Position numbers and translations under genes: made by a program. Below are positions 46,469 to 55,631 of a DNA stretch of 55,876 nucleotides, piece after piece. The notes under the pieces were generated by a model. It made no database searches. It was not told where the DNA came from and was given only the letters and a program-made list of their open reading frames with translations. The DNA lies in NCBI GenBank assembly GCA_015057515.1, contig SVED01000005.1, positions 1-55,876 of the forward strand, written 5' to 3'. Each line of letters starts with the position of its first letter. The stretch's first letter is position 1. Origin of the DNA: Lachnospiraceae bacterium. GTDB taxonomy: Bacteria; Bacillota; Clostridia; Lachnospirales; Lachnospiraceae.

Positions 46469-47485
46469 ATGGCAAACGAAGAGAAGTTAAGAGCCCTAGA
46501 TGCGGCTTTGGCACAGATAGAGAAGCAGTATGGTAAAGGATCAGTTATGAAGCTTGGTGACAAGTCGGCCAGCATGAACATAGAGACAGTTCCTACAGGT
46601 TCCTTAAGTTTAGATTTAGCACTTGGACTTGGTGGTATGCCTAGAGGTCGTATTATTGAGATATATGGTCCAGAGTCCAGTGGTAAGACAACAGTTGCAT
46701 TACATGTTGTAGCAGAGATTCAAAAAAGAGGCGGTATAGCAGGTTTTATAGATGCGGAGCATGCTCTTGATCCAGTATATGCATCTAATATTGGTGTAGA
46801 TATTGATAATTTATACATATCACAGCCTGACAATGGTGAGCAGGCTCTTGAGATAACAGAGACTATGGTTAGATCTGGTGCAGTTGATGTTATTATAGTT
46901 GATTCTGTTGCGGCCTTAGTTCCAAAGGCTGAAATAGATGGAGATATGGGAGATTCACATGTTGGTCTTCAGGCGAGACTTATGTCCCAGGCATTGCGTA
47001 AGCTTACAGGTATTATCAGCAAGTCAAATTGTGTTGTTATCTTTATTAATCAGCTTCGTGAGAAGGTTGGTATTATGTTTGGTAATCCGGAGACAACAAC
47101 AGGTGGACGTGCATTGAAATTCTATGCATCAGTTAGACTTGATGTAAGACGTATAGAGACTCTTAAGGTTGGCGGTGATGTTGTTGGTAACAGAACACGA
47201 GTAAAGATTGTAAAGAATAAGGTAGCGCCTCCATTTAAGGAAGCAGAGTTTGATATTATGTTTGGTAAAGGTATATCTAAGGAAGGTGATATCTTAGATC
47301 TTGCTGTATTGTATGATGTTATTGTTAAGTCAGGAGCATGGTATTCTTACAATGGCGAGAAGATTGGTCAGGGTAGAGAGAATACCAAGCTATACTTACA
47401 GAACAATCCAGAGTTTGCAGAAGCTATAGAAGAGTTAGTTAGAGCAAAGTGTGGTTTTGGAGATAAAGCACAAGAGGAAGAATAA
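46469..47485 (+). CDS. recA: Recombinase RecA
   Basis: Strand-exchange ATPase and SOS co-protease. It has 338 residues: Walker [10 protein letters not shown], Walker [11 protein letters not shown], loop L2 [22 protein letters not shown] and [12 protein letters not shown]. The SD ataggagg is strong. It is probably cotranscribed with recX, which begins 3 bp after its stop, and controlled by LexA. Confidence 0.98.
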   Translation: MANEEKLRALDAALAQIEKQYGKGSVMKLGDKSASMNIETVPTGSLSLDLALGLGGMPRGRIIEIYGPESSGKTTVALHVVAEIQKRGGIAGFIDAEHALDPVYASNIGVDIDNLYISQPDNGEQALEITETMVRSGAVDVIIVDSVAALVPKAEIDGDMGDSHVGLQARLMSQALRKLTGIISKSNCVVIFINQLREKVGIMFGNPETTTGGRALKFYASVRLDVRRIETLKVGGDVVGNRTRVKIVKNKVAPPFKEAEFDIMFGKGISKEGDILDLAVLYDVIVKSGAWYSYNGEKIGQGRENTKLYLQNNPEFAEAIEELVRAKCGFGDKAQEEE

Positions 47486-47488
47486 TAT

Positions 47489-47965
47489 ATGAGTTCAAAA
47501 GCAATCTATTCTGCTTTTGATACTGCCCTTTATTATATTACTTTTAAGGATAGAACTATAAAGGAAATACAGGGCAAACTTAAAGATAAAGGCTATAGTG
47601 ATTCGGAGATTGATGATGCCACGTCAAAACTTATAGAGTATGGCTATATCAACGAAGATAACTATGCCTTTTCTTATATCAAAAGCAATATTAACAACAA
47701 AGGCATAAAAAGAATTAAACAAGAATTATTATCTAAGGGGTTGGACAAGACAACTATAATAGAGCAGAGCTCCATGTTTGATATATGCGAGGATGATATT
47801 ATTATTAACATATTGGAAAAACGGTATCCACATCTTGATTATTCTAAGGAAAAAGAGATGCGAAAAGTATATTCTTTTTTTGTTAGACGAGGATTTCGAT
47901 ATGATAGTATTAGTAGTGCATTGTCAAAATATAGAAAAAATTCTATTATTGCATTAGATTTATAA
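47489..47965 (+). CDS. recX: Regulatory protein RecX
   Basis: Modulator of RecA filaments. It has 158 residues, built of three-helix RecX repeats (ALYYITFKDRTIKEIQGKL, KDKGYSDSEIDDATSKLIEYGY, then KGIKRIKQELLSKGL). It is at the short end for clostridial RecX. Immediate coupling to recA supports the call. Confidence 0.9.
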   Translation: MSSKAIYSAFDTALYYITFKDRTIKEIQGKLKDKGYSDSEIDDATSKLIEYGYINEDNYAFSYIKSNINNKGIKRIKQELLSKGLDKTTIIEQSSMFDICEDDIIINILEKRYPHLDYSKEKEMRKVYSFFVRRGFRYDSISSALSKYRKNSIIALDL

Positions 47966-47996
47966 GACAAATTGCATAAAATAATTTAATATTTTC

Positions 47997-48023
47997 TTGA
48001 CACTTATCCAAAAAAAGTATAAT
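47997..48023 (+). promoter_or_regulatory. Possible rny promoter
   Basis: TTGACA (47997-48002) and TATAAT (48018-48023) are both perfect, but the spacer is only 15 bp, shorter than optimal. Confidence 0.5.
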
Positions 48024-48077
48024 ATTTAACTGTTGTAGTTTTACAATGAAAACTAAATAAGGAGGTGCTCCTGAGTA

Positions 48078-49634
48078 ATGTCAAAAACCGTAATCTTTGC
48101 TATTATAGTTGTAGTAGCCGTTATTGTTACAGCACTTATTACTTGGTTTGCTGCTATTGCGTATAGAAAAAATATTGCAGAAGCTAAGATTGGTAAGGCA
48201 GAAGATAAGGCTAGAGAGATTATAGATGAAGCGCTTAAAAGTGCTGAAGCTAAGAAACGTGAGACCCTTCTTGAAGCTAAGGAAGAAGCTCTTAAGACTA
48301 AGAATGAGATTGACAAAGAAGTCAAGGATCGTCGTAGTGAGCTTCAACGCATGGAGAAACGAGTTATCTCTAAAGAAGAGAATCTTGACCGTAAGAGCGA
48401 AGCTATTGAGAAAAAGGAAGCTGCTCTTGCTAAGCGTGAATCCGAGCTTGAGAAACTTAAGACCGAGGTCTCAGAATTGGAAGCAAAAAGAACTCAGGAA
48501 CTTGAAAGAATTTCAGGTTTAACCTCTGAACAAGCAAAAGAATACTTATTAAAGACTGTTGAAGACGAAGTAAAACACGAAACTGCAGTCATGATCAAGG
48601 AATTAGAAACACGAGCAAAAGAAGAGGCAGACAAAAAGGCTAAGGATTATGTTGTTACAGCAATACAGAAATGTGCGGCTGATCACGTATCAGAGACAAC
48701 TATTTCGTTAGTACAGTTGCCTAATGATGAGATGAAGGGTAGAATCATTGGTCGAGAGGGACGTAATATTAGAACTCTTGAAACAATGACGGGCGTTGAT
48801 TTAATCATAGATGATACACCTGAAGCGGTTATCCTATCAAGTTTTGATCCAGTCAGAAGAGAAGTGGCACGTATTGCCCTTGAGAAGCTTATTCTGGATG
48901 GACGTATTCATCCTGCTAGGATTGAAGAGATGGTAGAGAAAGCCCAGAAGGAAGTTGAAACAATGATGCGTGAGGAAGGTGAAGCAGCAACACTTGAGGT
49001 TGGTGTTCACGGCATTCATCCAGAGTTAGTCCGTTTACTTGGTAAAATGAAGTTCAGAACAAGTTATGGACAAAACGCACTGAAGCATTCTATGGAAGTT
49101 GCTCAGCTTTCAGGATTGTTAGCAGGCGAGATTGGTGTAGATGTTCGTACAGCTAAACGTGCAGGACTTTTACATGATATAGGTAAATCAATTGATCATG
49201 AGATGGAAGGTTCTCATATTTCTATTGGTGTAGATCTTTGTAGAAAGTACAAGGAGTCTCCAATTGTAATTAATGCAGTTGAAGCACATCATGGTGACGT
49301 AGAACCTCAAAGTTTAATAGCTTGTATAGTTCAGGCGGCTGACACAATTTCAGCAGCAAGACCGGGAGCTAGACGAGAGACGTTGGAAACATATACTACT
49401 AGACTTAAATCATTGGAAGATATTGCAAATGGATTTAAGGGAGTAGATAAGACTTTTGCTATTCAGGCGGGTAGAGAAATTCGAGTAATGGTTGTTCCAG
49501 AGCAGATTAATGATGCTGATATGGTATTACTTGCAAGAGATATTTCAAAGCAAATTGAAAATGAACTTGAATATCCAGGTCAGATAAAGGTAAATCTTAT
49601 CAGAGAATCTAGAGTTACTGATTTTGCAAAATAA
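48078..49634 (+). CDS. rny: Ribonuclease Y
   Basis: Membrane-anchored endoribonuclease that starts mRNA decay. It has 518 residues: an N-terminal membrane segment (about 4-26), a long charged coiled coil (30-200), a KH domain ([19 protein letters not shown]) and an HD domain with [11 protein letters not shown] as the metal site. The SD aaggaggtg stands 10 bases before ATG 48078. Monocistronic, ending at a terminator. Confidence 0.97.
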   Translation: MSKTVIFAIIVVVAVIVTALITWFAAIAYRKNIAEAKIGKAEDKAREIIDEALKSAEAKKRETLLEAKEEALKTKNEIDKEVKDRRSELQRMEKRVISKEENLDRKSEAIEKKEAALAKRESELEKLKTEVSELEAKRTQELERISGLTSEQAKEYLLKTVEDEVKHETAVMIKELETRAKEEADKKAKDYVVTAIQKCAADHVSETTISLVQLPNDEMKGRIIGREGRNIRTLETMTGVDLIIDDTPEAVILSSFDPVRREVARIALEKLILDGRIHPARIEEMVEKAQKEVETMMREEGEAATLEVGVHGIHPELVRLLGKMKFRTSYGQNALKHSMEVAQLSGLLAGEIGVDVRTAKRAGLLHDIGKSIDHEMEGSHISIGVDLCRKYKESPIVINAVEAHHGDVEPQSLIACIVQAADTISAARPGARRETLETYTTRLKSLEDIANGFKGVDKTFAIQAGREIRVMVVPEQINDADMVLLARDISKQIENELEYPGQIKVNLIRESRVTDFAK

Positions 49635-49642
49635 GGAGATAT

Positions 49643-49673
49643 GGGATGTGGCTTTGCCGCATCCCTTTTTTTT
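49643..49673 (+). terminator. Terminator after rny
   Basis: A 10-bp stem (gggatgtggc / gccgcatccc, one G-U), 3-nt loop, T8 tract. Confidence 0.95.
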
Positions 49674-49775
49674 ATAACTTGCAATAATATTGTACGTATA
49701 TTAAAATTGAGCTGTTAGATTTATATAAGTATTATATTGTAGAATTATTTTTAAGTTATAGGACAGGTGATTTGT

Positions 49776-50336
49776 ATGGTTGAGTTCAAAAGAAAGAAGT
49801 TAGAGCTTGCGTATGATTCAAAGATAGTTGCGTTATATAAGGACTATCTTGAGACGCCCAATGGTAATATAGTATGCTATGATTATATTAAACATAAAAG
49901 TGGTGGTGGGGCAGGTATTCTTTTGGTAGACGAGAAGGAATACACTTATCTTGTTAAACAGTATAGAAACTCACTTGATGGAGTTGATTTGGAAATACCA
50001 GCTGGTGGCTATTCCTTTTCTGGAGAAGATGGAAAAACTTGTGCTTTGCGAGAAGGGGAAGAAGAAACAGGCTATATTCCAACAAATATATATCATGTTA
50101 CGAATGTGATTTCATCTGTGGGGACTTTTGATGAGAAAACAGACATATATATAGGTACTAAATTAGAAAAAGGAAAGATAAGGCTTGATCCTGATGAATA
50201 TATTGAACTTGTATATATATCAGTTGATGAGGCAATTTCGATGATATATGAGGGTAAAATAATCGATAGTAAGACTATAGTGGCACTTCTTGCTTACAAA
50301 GATATGAAACAAAAAGGAATAATTGAAATAATGTAA
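49776..50336 (+). CDS. NUDIX hydrolase (ADP-ribose pyrophosphatase-like)
   Basis: A 186-residue NUDIX protein; start ATG 49776 follows caggtga (a GTG at 49767 sits inside the SD). The NUDIX box is at about 70-92 (GGYSFSGEDGKTCALREGEEETGY): the REGEEETGY half is intact and the first half is slightly degenerate. The upstream VKQYRNSLDGVDLEIPAGG is typical of ADP-sugar pyrophosphatases. The nudF-spoIIM-xerD order recurs in Clostridia. Confidence 0.88.
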   Translation: MVEFKRKKLELAYDSKIVALYKDYLETPNGNIVCYDYIKHKSGGGAGILLVDEKEYTYLVKQYRNSLDGVDLEIPAGGYSFSGEDGKTCALREGEEETGYIPTNIYHVTNVISSVGTFDEKTDIYIGTKLEKGKIRLDPDEYIELVYISVDEAISMIYEGKIIDSKTIVALLAYKDMKQKGIIEIM

Positions 50337-50344
50337 TCATAATA

Positions 50345-50374
50345 AATAGAGAGGGTACAGCCTCTCTATTTTTG
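50345..50374 (+). terminator. Terminator after the NUDIX gene
   Basis: A 10-bp perfect stem (aatagagagg / cctctctatt) with a 6-nt loop and a T run. Confidence 0.85.
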
Positions 50375-50448
50375 TATCACGGGGAAGTTTATGTAACATT
50401 TTTGTGAAAAATATTGAAAGGACATTAATTTATAAAAGGATTAGGTAT

Positions 50449-50997
50449 ATGACAAAGATTAGAGAAATGGATTTTAACAGATGGAGTATATTTATTTTTT
50501 CGGTTATAGCGGCAAGTGTAATTACAAATTTATTTATTAGGTGTGGGTTTGATTTTAGTTATATGCAATTATTGTATAATGAAAATGATGTATCGCAAAT
50601 TAGTTATACAACCACTACTATTTATGTAATAATAAAAAGGTTGAAACATATTATAGTTATTTCTCTTTTTATGATGGCCATAAAACCAGAATTTGTATTT
50701 AGTGCACTGACAATTCTTCTGGGATTTATGTATGGTGGGATGGCCACTGTTCAAACTTATTACATTGGTATAAGCGGATTACTTCAGCTGATTATTATGA
50801 TAATTCCACATTATATTATTTATACAATTTTAATATATGAGTTAATGAAAATGTTTTCAAATAAGATAAATGAATCGAATAAAGTGGGAAAACTTTTATT
50901 TTTACTGTCAATATTATGTTTAGGAATTGTTTTTGAGGGAACTTTTTCAAGATTTTTTTTAGAGCGATTTAATCAATATATTGTAAGTGGAATTTAG
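50449..50997 (+). CDS. spoIIM: SpoIIM-like membrane protein
   Basis: A 182-residue protein with four to five membrane segments, starting at ATG 50449 (aaaaggattaggt upstream); a GTG at 50404 is in frame but lacks an SD. The segment LLGFMYGGMATVQTYYIG and then LIIMIIPHYIIYTILIYE follow the Gly-rich and Pro-His pattern of stage II sporulation protein M, the membrane scaffold of the SpoIID-M-P engulfment machine. Its place between the NUDIX gene and xerD supports this. Sequence similarity is weak, so the call is tentative. Confidence 0.6.
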   Translation: MTKIREMDFNRWSIFIFSVIAASVITNLFIRCGFDFSYMQLLYNENDVSQISYTTTTIYVIIKRLKHIIVISLFMMAIKPEFVFSALTILLGFMYGGMATVQTYYIGISGLLQLIIMIIPHYIIYTILIYELMKMFSNKINESNKVGKLLFLLSILCLGIVFEGTFSRFFLERFNQYIVSGI

Positions 50998-51066
50998 GTC
51001 ATACCCCTATTTTGTAGAATTTTGCCAAATGCAAAAAATGGTTTAAATTTTGTGTAAAAATTATGT

Positions 51067-51095
51067 TTGATTTTATGTAAATTAGTCTATATAAT
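51067..51095 (+). promoter_or_regulatory. Promoter of xerD
   Basis: TTGATT (51067-51072), 17 bp, TATAAT (51090-51095), 45 bp before the xerD start. Confidence 0.65.
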
Positions 51096-51139
51096 GTTTG
51101 TATGTGGTTAGATTTTGTCAGATTACAAGGGGATTTTAT

Positions 51140-52024
51140 ATGATTCAACAAGTTGACAATTATATAGATTATTTGAATAATGTTAAGCGTGCAAGCAATA
51201 ACACGGTAGCGTCATATAAGCGTGATTTGTTGAAGCTTTGTAATTATTTTGATGGGATTGGTTGTAACAACCCTACAGATATTAGTGCTACGGATTTGAG
51301 TTCTTATATTATTTCTTTGGAAAAAGTGGGAATGTCTTCGGCTACTATATCTAGAAATATTGCCAGCATCAAATCTTTCTTTATGTTTATGCTAAAGAAA
51401 GGTATTATCAAAGAGGATTGTTCGGAGCAGCTTAAACCACCTAAGGTTGAGAAGAAAGCACCAGAGGTTCTCACTGTTGAAGAGGTTAATCTTTTGTTGG
51501 ATCAACCGTCTAAGGTTACTCCAAAAGAGATAAGAGATAAGGCTATGCTTGAGCTTCTTTATGCTACAGGTATGAGAGTGTCTGAGCTTGTATCCCTTAA
51601 AATAGAAGATGTCAATCTTTCTATGGGATATATATGTTGTAGGGATTCTAGTAAGGAACGAGTTATACCTATTGAGAATGCAGCAAGAGTTGCTCTTGAG
51701 AATTATATCAAGAATGCCAGAGATAACATGTGTGAGGGTGGTAATTATCTTTTTGCAAATCTAAAGGGACAGCCTATGACAAGACAGGGCTTTTGGAAGC
51801 TTATCAAGGCATATGCAAAAAGAGCTGGTATTAACAAAGATATTACCCCTCATATGATTAGACATTCTTTTGCATCGCATCTTGTGATTAATGGAGCAGA
51901 CCTAAAGGCTGTTCAAGAGATGTTAGGTCATTCGGACATCTCAACAACCCAAATCTACTTAAAGAGTAGACAAAGTCGAATCAAAGAAGAGTATGATAGA
52001 GCACATCCTCGTGCAAAGGCATAA
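51140..52024 (+). CDS. xerD: Tyrosine recombinase XerD
   Basis: Site-specific recombinase that resolves chromosome dimers at dif. It has 294 residues from ATG 51140 (SD aagggga). It has an N-terminal SAM-like DNA-binding domain (1-95) and a catalytic domain with Arg in TGMRVSEL, Lys in SSKERVIP, HMIRHSFASHL, LGHSDISTTQIYLK, and the nucleophile Tyr in the last motif. XerC is the alternative. The spoIIM neighbour favours XerD. No dif site was recognised here. Confidence 0.93.
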   Translation: MIQQVDNYIDYLNNVKRASNNTVASYKRDLLKLCNYFDGIGCNNPTDISATDLSSYIISLEKVGMSSATISRNIASIKSFFMFMLKKGIIKEDCSEQLKPPKVEKKAPEVLTVEEVNLLLDQPSKVTPKEIRDKAMLELLYATGMRVSELVSLKIEDVNLSMGYICCRDSSKERVIPIENAARVALENYIKNARDNMCEGGNYLFANLKGQPMTRQGFWKLIKAYAKRAGINKDITPHMIRHSFASHLVINGADLKAVQEMLGHSDISTTQIYLKSRQSRIKEEYDRAHPRAKA

Positions 52025-52042
52025 TATATATACGAATTATTT

Positions 52043-52079
52043 ACTCCATCATCGGAAAAAAACGGTGATGGAGTTTTTG
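52043..52079 (+). terminator. Terminator after xerD
   Basis: A 12-bp stem (actccatcatcg / cggtgatggagt, one G-U) and a T tract. Its stem starts with the same actccatc as the aroC terminator 90 bp away. Confidence 0.85.
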
Positions 52080-52125
52080 TTTTCCCTTTATACATATAGC
52101 AATTGATACATAATAGATACAAAAA

Positions 52126-52160
52126 GAAAAAACTCCATCCCTGGATTTTAAGGATGGAGT
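52126..52160 (-). terminator. Terminator after aroC
   Basis: On the minus strand, a 9-bp stem (actccatcc / ggatggagt) is followed by a T run (the A run at 52125-52131 on the + strand). Confidence 0.85.
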
Positions 52161-52175
52161 GAATAATGTTTTTTG

Positions 52176-53273
52176 TTAGCTGTAAATTTTAGCAAGATTG
52201 TCTATTCGTGATGTAGCATTTGTCATAAGAAGATCTAAAATGGTTATAGCACACATGGATTCAACCACAACTACGGCACGTGGTCCTATGATAGGGTCGT
52301 GACGGCCCTTTATATTGATGTCAACCTCATCTAGGTTGGAGTTTACAGTGTGTTGCTCCTTGTAGATGGATGGAGTGGGTTTGATAGAAGCGCGAACTAA
52401 GATGTCAGAACCATCACTTATGCCACCAAGAATACCACCTGCGTGGTTAGTAGTCTTGGATACCTGACCATCTTTTGCAACAAAGCTGTCGTTGTTAGTT
52501 GAGCCTAGGGCTGTGCTAACAGCTACACCGTCACCAATTTCTACAGCCTTTACAGCACCTATAGACATAAGTGCTTGAGCAAGAAGAGCATCCAATTTAT
52601 CAAAAACCGGTTCACCTACACCAGCAGGAACACCTGAAATAATACATTCTACAGAGGAGCCAATAGAGTCGAGGTTAGTCATAACTTCCCTTAGGTAGTC
52701 TGCCGCTGCCTCAGCACAAGCCTTGTCAGGCATATATAAGGAGTTCTTCATAATTTCAGAAGAGTCAAAGTGATTGTAGTCAATAACGTGTGGTCCAATA
52801 GAACGAGTGTATGCAGAAAAGGAAATGCCTAAGGTAGAAAGAACCTTTGCGGCAACCGCACCAGCAGCCACACGACCAATGGTTTCTCTTCCGGAAGAAC
52901 GTCCACCACCTCTGTAGTCTCTGAAACCAAATTTTTCATCAAAGCAATAGTCAGCGTGGCCTGGTCTATAGCATACGGCTATATCGCCATAATCCTTTGA
53001 ATGCTGATCCTGATTATACACCACCATAGAAATAGGCGTGCCAGTAGTTTTGCCTTCAAAGACACCTGATAGAATAGTTACAGCGTCAGCCTCATTTCTT
53101 TTGGTAGAAAAAACACTTTGACCAGGCTTCCTTCTATCAAGATATATCTGTATATCTTCCTCACAAAGAGGAACACCAGCAGGACAACCATCAACTACAA
53201 CGCCTAAAGCCTTGCCGTGAGATTCTCCCCAAGTGCTAATTTTAAATAGTCTTCCAAATGTTGAACCACCCAT
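52176..53273 (-). CDS. aroC: Chorismate synthase AroC
   Basis: Last common step of aromatic amino-acid synthesis (EPSP to chorismate, reduced FMN needed). It has 365 residues: the N-terminal STWGESHGKALGVVVDGCPAG, RPGQSVFSTKRNEAD, and GRSSGRETIGRVAAGA, all family signatures. The SD agaggaa precedes ATG 53273. It is divergent from rpsO. The aroE and aroK genes are 0.6-1.6 kb away on the other strand, forming a loose shikimate cluster. Confidence 0.97.
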   Translation of the reverse strand: MGGSTFGRLFKISTWGESHGKALGVVVDGCPAGVPLCEEDIQIYLDRRKPGQSVFSTKRNEADAVTILSGVFEGKTTGTPISMVVYNQDQHSKDYGDIAVCYRPGHADYCFDEKFGFRDYRGGGRSSGRETIGRVAAGAVAAKVLSTLGISFSAYTRSIGPHVIDYNHFDSSEIMKNSLYMPDKACAEAAADYLREVMTNLDSIGSSVECIISGVPAGVGEPVFDKLDALLAQALMSIGAVKAVEIGDGVAVSTALGSTNNDSFVAKDGQVSKTTNHAGGILGGISDGSDILVRASIKPTPSIYKEQHTVNSNLDEVDINIKGRHDPIIGPRAVVVVESMCAITILDLLMTNATSRIDNLAKIYS

Positions 53274-53382
53274 ACGTATTTCCTCTTGAAAAATAGTAGT
53301 ATTTATTATAGTCTCTCTCCAGAGACATTATGTTATAATATATCACATATAAACTGGTATTCAAAGTTTTTTCTGAAATTAC

Positions 53383-53411
53383 TTTACAATAAAGACCGCT
53401 TGTGTTACTAT
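53383..53411 (+). promoter_or_regulatory. Promoter of rpsO
   Basis: TTTACA (53383-53388), 17 bp, TACTAT (53406-53411). Start predicted near 53418, giving an 80-nt leader. Confidence 0.65.
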
Positions 53412-53417
53412 ACAAAA

Positions 53418-53497
53418 GGCCGTTACTTAGTTATGGGACGACTCCGACCTTTACTCAGTAACAGGATTACATTATTTTTTTTAAGGAGGAAGACAGT
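53418..53497 (+). promoter_or_regulatory. rpsO leader, possible S15 autoregulatory RNA
   Basis: The leader folds around gttact (53422-53427) pairing with agtaac (53457-53462), with a G/C-rich inner part (gggacgactccgacc). S15 represses its own mRNA through leader structures in several bacteria. This one is only a candidate from position and pairing. Confidence 0.35.
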
Positions 53498-53764
53498 ATG
53501 ATAACTGCAGAGATGAAGAAAGAGATTATGGAAAAGTATGCTCGTTCAGAGGGCGACACTGGTTCACCAGAGGTACAGATTGCACTTCTTACAGCTAGGA
53601 TTAACGACCTTAATGAGCATTTCAAGGCTCATCCAAAGGATCACCACTCAAGAAGAGGTCTTCTTAAGATGGTAGGTCAGAGAAGAAATCTTTTAGCATA
53701 CTTAAAGAGTAAAGATATCGAGCGTTACAGAACTCTTATCGAGAAGCTTGGTCTTAGAAAGTAA
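53498..53764 (+). CDS. rpsO: 30S ribosomal protein S15
   Basis: Primary 16S-rRNA-binding protein of the small subunit, 88 residues, normal length. It has [39 protein letters not shown] and [20 protein letters not shown]. The SD aaggagg is strong. It is divergent from aroC and ends at a strong terminator. Confidence 0.98.
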   Translation: MITAEMKKEIMEKYARSEGDTGSPEVQIALLTARINDLNEHFKAHPKDHHSRRGLLKMVGQRRNLLAYLKSKDIERYRTLIEKLGLRK

Positions 53765-53776
53765 TCACACATTATT

Positions 53777-53807
53777 AAGCCGTATCCAATTTGGATGCGG
53801 CTTTTTT
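53777..53807 (+). terminator. Terminator after rpsO
   Basis: A 12-bp stem (aagccgtatcca / tggatgcggctt, one G-U) with a 3-nt loop and T run. Confidence 0.93.
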
Positions 53808-53844
53808 CTAAATATTCCTTAATACCTTGCAATTTAAATTAAAG

Positions 53845-53874
53845 TTTACTACCTAAGCCAGAGTGTGATAAAAT
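53845..53874 (+). promoter_or_regulatory. Possible promoter of aroE-aroK
   Basis: TTTACT (53845-53850), 18 bp, TAAAAT (53869-53874), 26 bp before aroE. Confidence 0.4.
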
Positions 53875-53900
53875 CAAATCTGTAAAAGGAGGGGAAATGT

Positions 53901-54797
53901 ATGAGTATTATGGATTATACCATAGAAGGATATAAGAATGTACAGGCAAAACAGTATATAGGAATATTTGGCAATCCTATTAAACATACCTTGTCTCCGG
54001 TTATTCACGACACCTTAAGCAAATCGTTAGGTGTTGATGAGAGATATATACCATTTCACATAACTGATAATTTGAAGGCTGCAGTAGAATCTGCTTATGA
54101 TGAGGGGATTCTTGGACTTAATATTACTGTTCCATACAAGCAGGAGATTATGCCTTATCTTGTGGACATAGACCCTGCAGCAAAGGCTATAGGGGCAGTT
54201 AATACCTTGGTAAGAACTGAGGTTGGCTACATGGGCTATAACACTGATATGCCAGGTCTTGCTAAGGCGATTTTCAGTGAGGGTATGGAATTAAAGGATA
54301 GCAAGGTTGTTATGCTTGGGGCTGGAGGAGCTGCCAGAGCTGTGGCCTATATGTGTCTTTATTATGGGGCAAAGAGGGTTTATATTGTAAATAGAACCTT
54401 TGAAAAGGCAAAGAATATAGCTGATGATATGAATACGGAATTTGGCAAAGAATGTATTATTCCATTGTCTGCTCAGGATTATAAGAGTATTCCGGAGGAT
54501 AGATACATATTTATTCAGTGTACATCTGTGGGACTTCATAATGGAGATGGTTTGCCTCTTGTGGAGGATAAGGAATTTTATCGGATGGCAGAGTGTGGGG
54601 TTGACCTTATTTACAATCCAGCAAAGACTCCGTTTCTACAATTGATAGAAGAAATGGGAGGAAAGGCATTTAATGGTTTAAAGATGCTTCTTTATCAGGG
54701 GATTATGGCGTATGAATTATGGAATCAGGTGGAGATTTCTGAGGAACTTGCAAACATAGTTTACTCAGAACTTAAAAACACAGTGTACTCCAAATGA
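53901..54797 (+). CDS. aroE: Shikimate dehydrogenase AroE
   Basis: NADPH-dependent reduction of 3-dehydroshikimate. It has 298 residues: shikimate-binding NPIKHTLSPVIHD, NITVPYKQEIMP with the catalytic Lys, GYNTDMPG with the catalytic Asp, and the NADP loop LGAGGAARAV followed by VNRT. The SD aaaggagggg precedes ATG 53901. aroK follows 41 bp downstream. Confidence 0.96.
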   Translation: MSIMDYTIEGYKNVQAKQYIGIFGNPIKHTLSPVIHDTLSKSLGVDERYIPFHITDNLKAAVESAYDEGILGLNITVPYKQEIMPYLVDIDPAAKAIGAVNTLVRTEVGYMGYNTDMPGLAKAIFSEGMELKDSKVVMLGAGGAARAVAYMCLYYGAKRVYIVNRTFEKAKNIADDMNTEFGKECIIPLSAQDYKSIPEDRYIFIQCTSVGLHNGDGLPLVEDKEFYRMAECGVDLIYNPAKTPFLQLIEEMGGKAFNGLKMLLYQGIMAYELWNQVEISEELANIVYSELKNTVYSK

Positions 54798-54838
54798 AAT
54801 CTGAAATAGAGATTTAGATAATTATAATAGGTGAAAAT

Positions 54839-55381
54839 ATGATAAAAGATAATCCAAACAACAATATAGTTCTTATAGGTTTTATGGGCTCAGGGAAGTC
54901 AACAGTGGGCAAGTATATAGCAAAAGAGCATCCTTCCAATATAGCTGGTGACAAAACTTATAATTTTATTGATACAGACGAGTATATAGTTCAAACCCAG
55001 GGGATGCCAATAACAGAGATATTTGCTACTAAGGGGGAAGAATATTTTAGAGAGCTTGAAACAAAGACACTTAAGTATTTTAAAGATAATTGTAAAGATA
55101 CTGTGTTTTCTACAGGTGGAGGTATGCCTCTTAGAACAGAAAATGCACATGTTTTAAAGGAAATTGGTGTAGTAGTGTATCTTCGTGCTACAGCTGATAC
55201 TATATATGGCAGGGTGAAGGATGATACCGGAAGGCCTCTTTTACAGGTTGATGATCCTTATGAACGTATATGTGAGCTTCTGACTGAACGAGAGGCTAAA
55301 TATATGGCGGCGGCAGATAAGATAGTTGATACCGATGGAAAGTCTTTGGAGGATATAGTAAATTATATATTTGATTTATAG
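54839..55381 (+). CDS. aroK: Shikimate kinase AroK
   Basis: ATP-dependent phosphorylation of shikimate. It has 180 residues with all canonical motifs: Walker A GFMGSGKST, IDTDEY, the shikimate-binding Arg in EEYFRELE, STGGGMPLR, the lid TGRPLL and the Arg in EREAKYMAAADKIVDT. Contrast the divergent paralogue at 5521, which lacks several of these. The SD is aggtgaaa. Confidence 0.96.
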   Translation: MIKDNPNNNIVLIGFMGSGKSTVGKYIAKEHPSNIAGDKTYNFIDTDEYIVQTQGMPITEIFATKGEEYFRELETKTLKYFKDNCKDTVFSTGGGMPLRTENAHVLKEIGVVVYLRATADTIYGRVKDDTGRPLLQVDDPYERICELLTEREAKYMAAADKIVDTDGKSLEDIVNYIFDL

Positions 55382-55449
55382 ATATTATTTGCTGGAAAAG
55401 ACAAGCTTTTATCAAATTTTATATATTGAAAACAGAATAATAGATAATA

Positions 55450-55479
55450 AAGCCAGTAGAGTAGTCTACTGGCTTTTTT
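55450..55479 (+). terminator. Terminator after aroK
   Basis: An 11-bp stem (aagccagtaga / tctactggctt) with a 4-nt loop and T6. Confidence 0.95.
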
Positions 55480-55502
55480 GTGTATATATTTAGATTTATT
55501 AT

Positions 55503-55531
55503 TTGATTTATAATAGTAGAAATGTTATAAT
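55503..55531 (+). promoter_or_regulatory. Promoter of the zinc-ribbon gene
   Basis: TTGATT (55503-55508), 17 bp, TATAAT (55526-55531). It leaves a leader of about 95 nt before the ATG. Confidence 0.6.
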
Positions 55532-55631
55532 GATTTATGTAAAATTGTGGTTTTTTTGTGCGTTATGACGTACAAGATTCTTATTAGTGACCATGGTTGA
55601 AATTATATTTTTATAGTGGGGGATACAAGAT

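Noticed and set aside
52043-52160. Shared actccatc stems of the xerD and aroC terminators as a mobile repeat
   Set aside because: Only 8-9 bp are shared and both are ordinary terminators facing each other.
53286-53501. 71-codon frame upstream of rpsO
   Set aside because: It runs through the rpsO promoter and leader, has no SD, and its sequence looks random.
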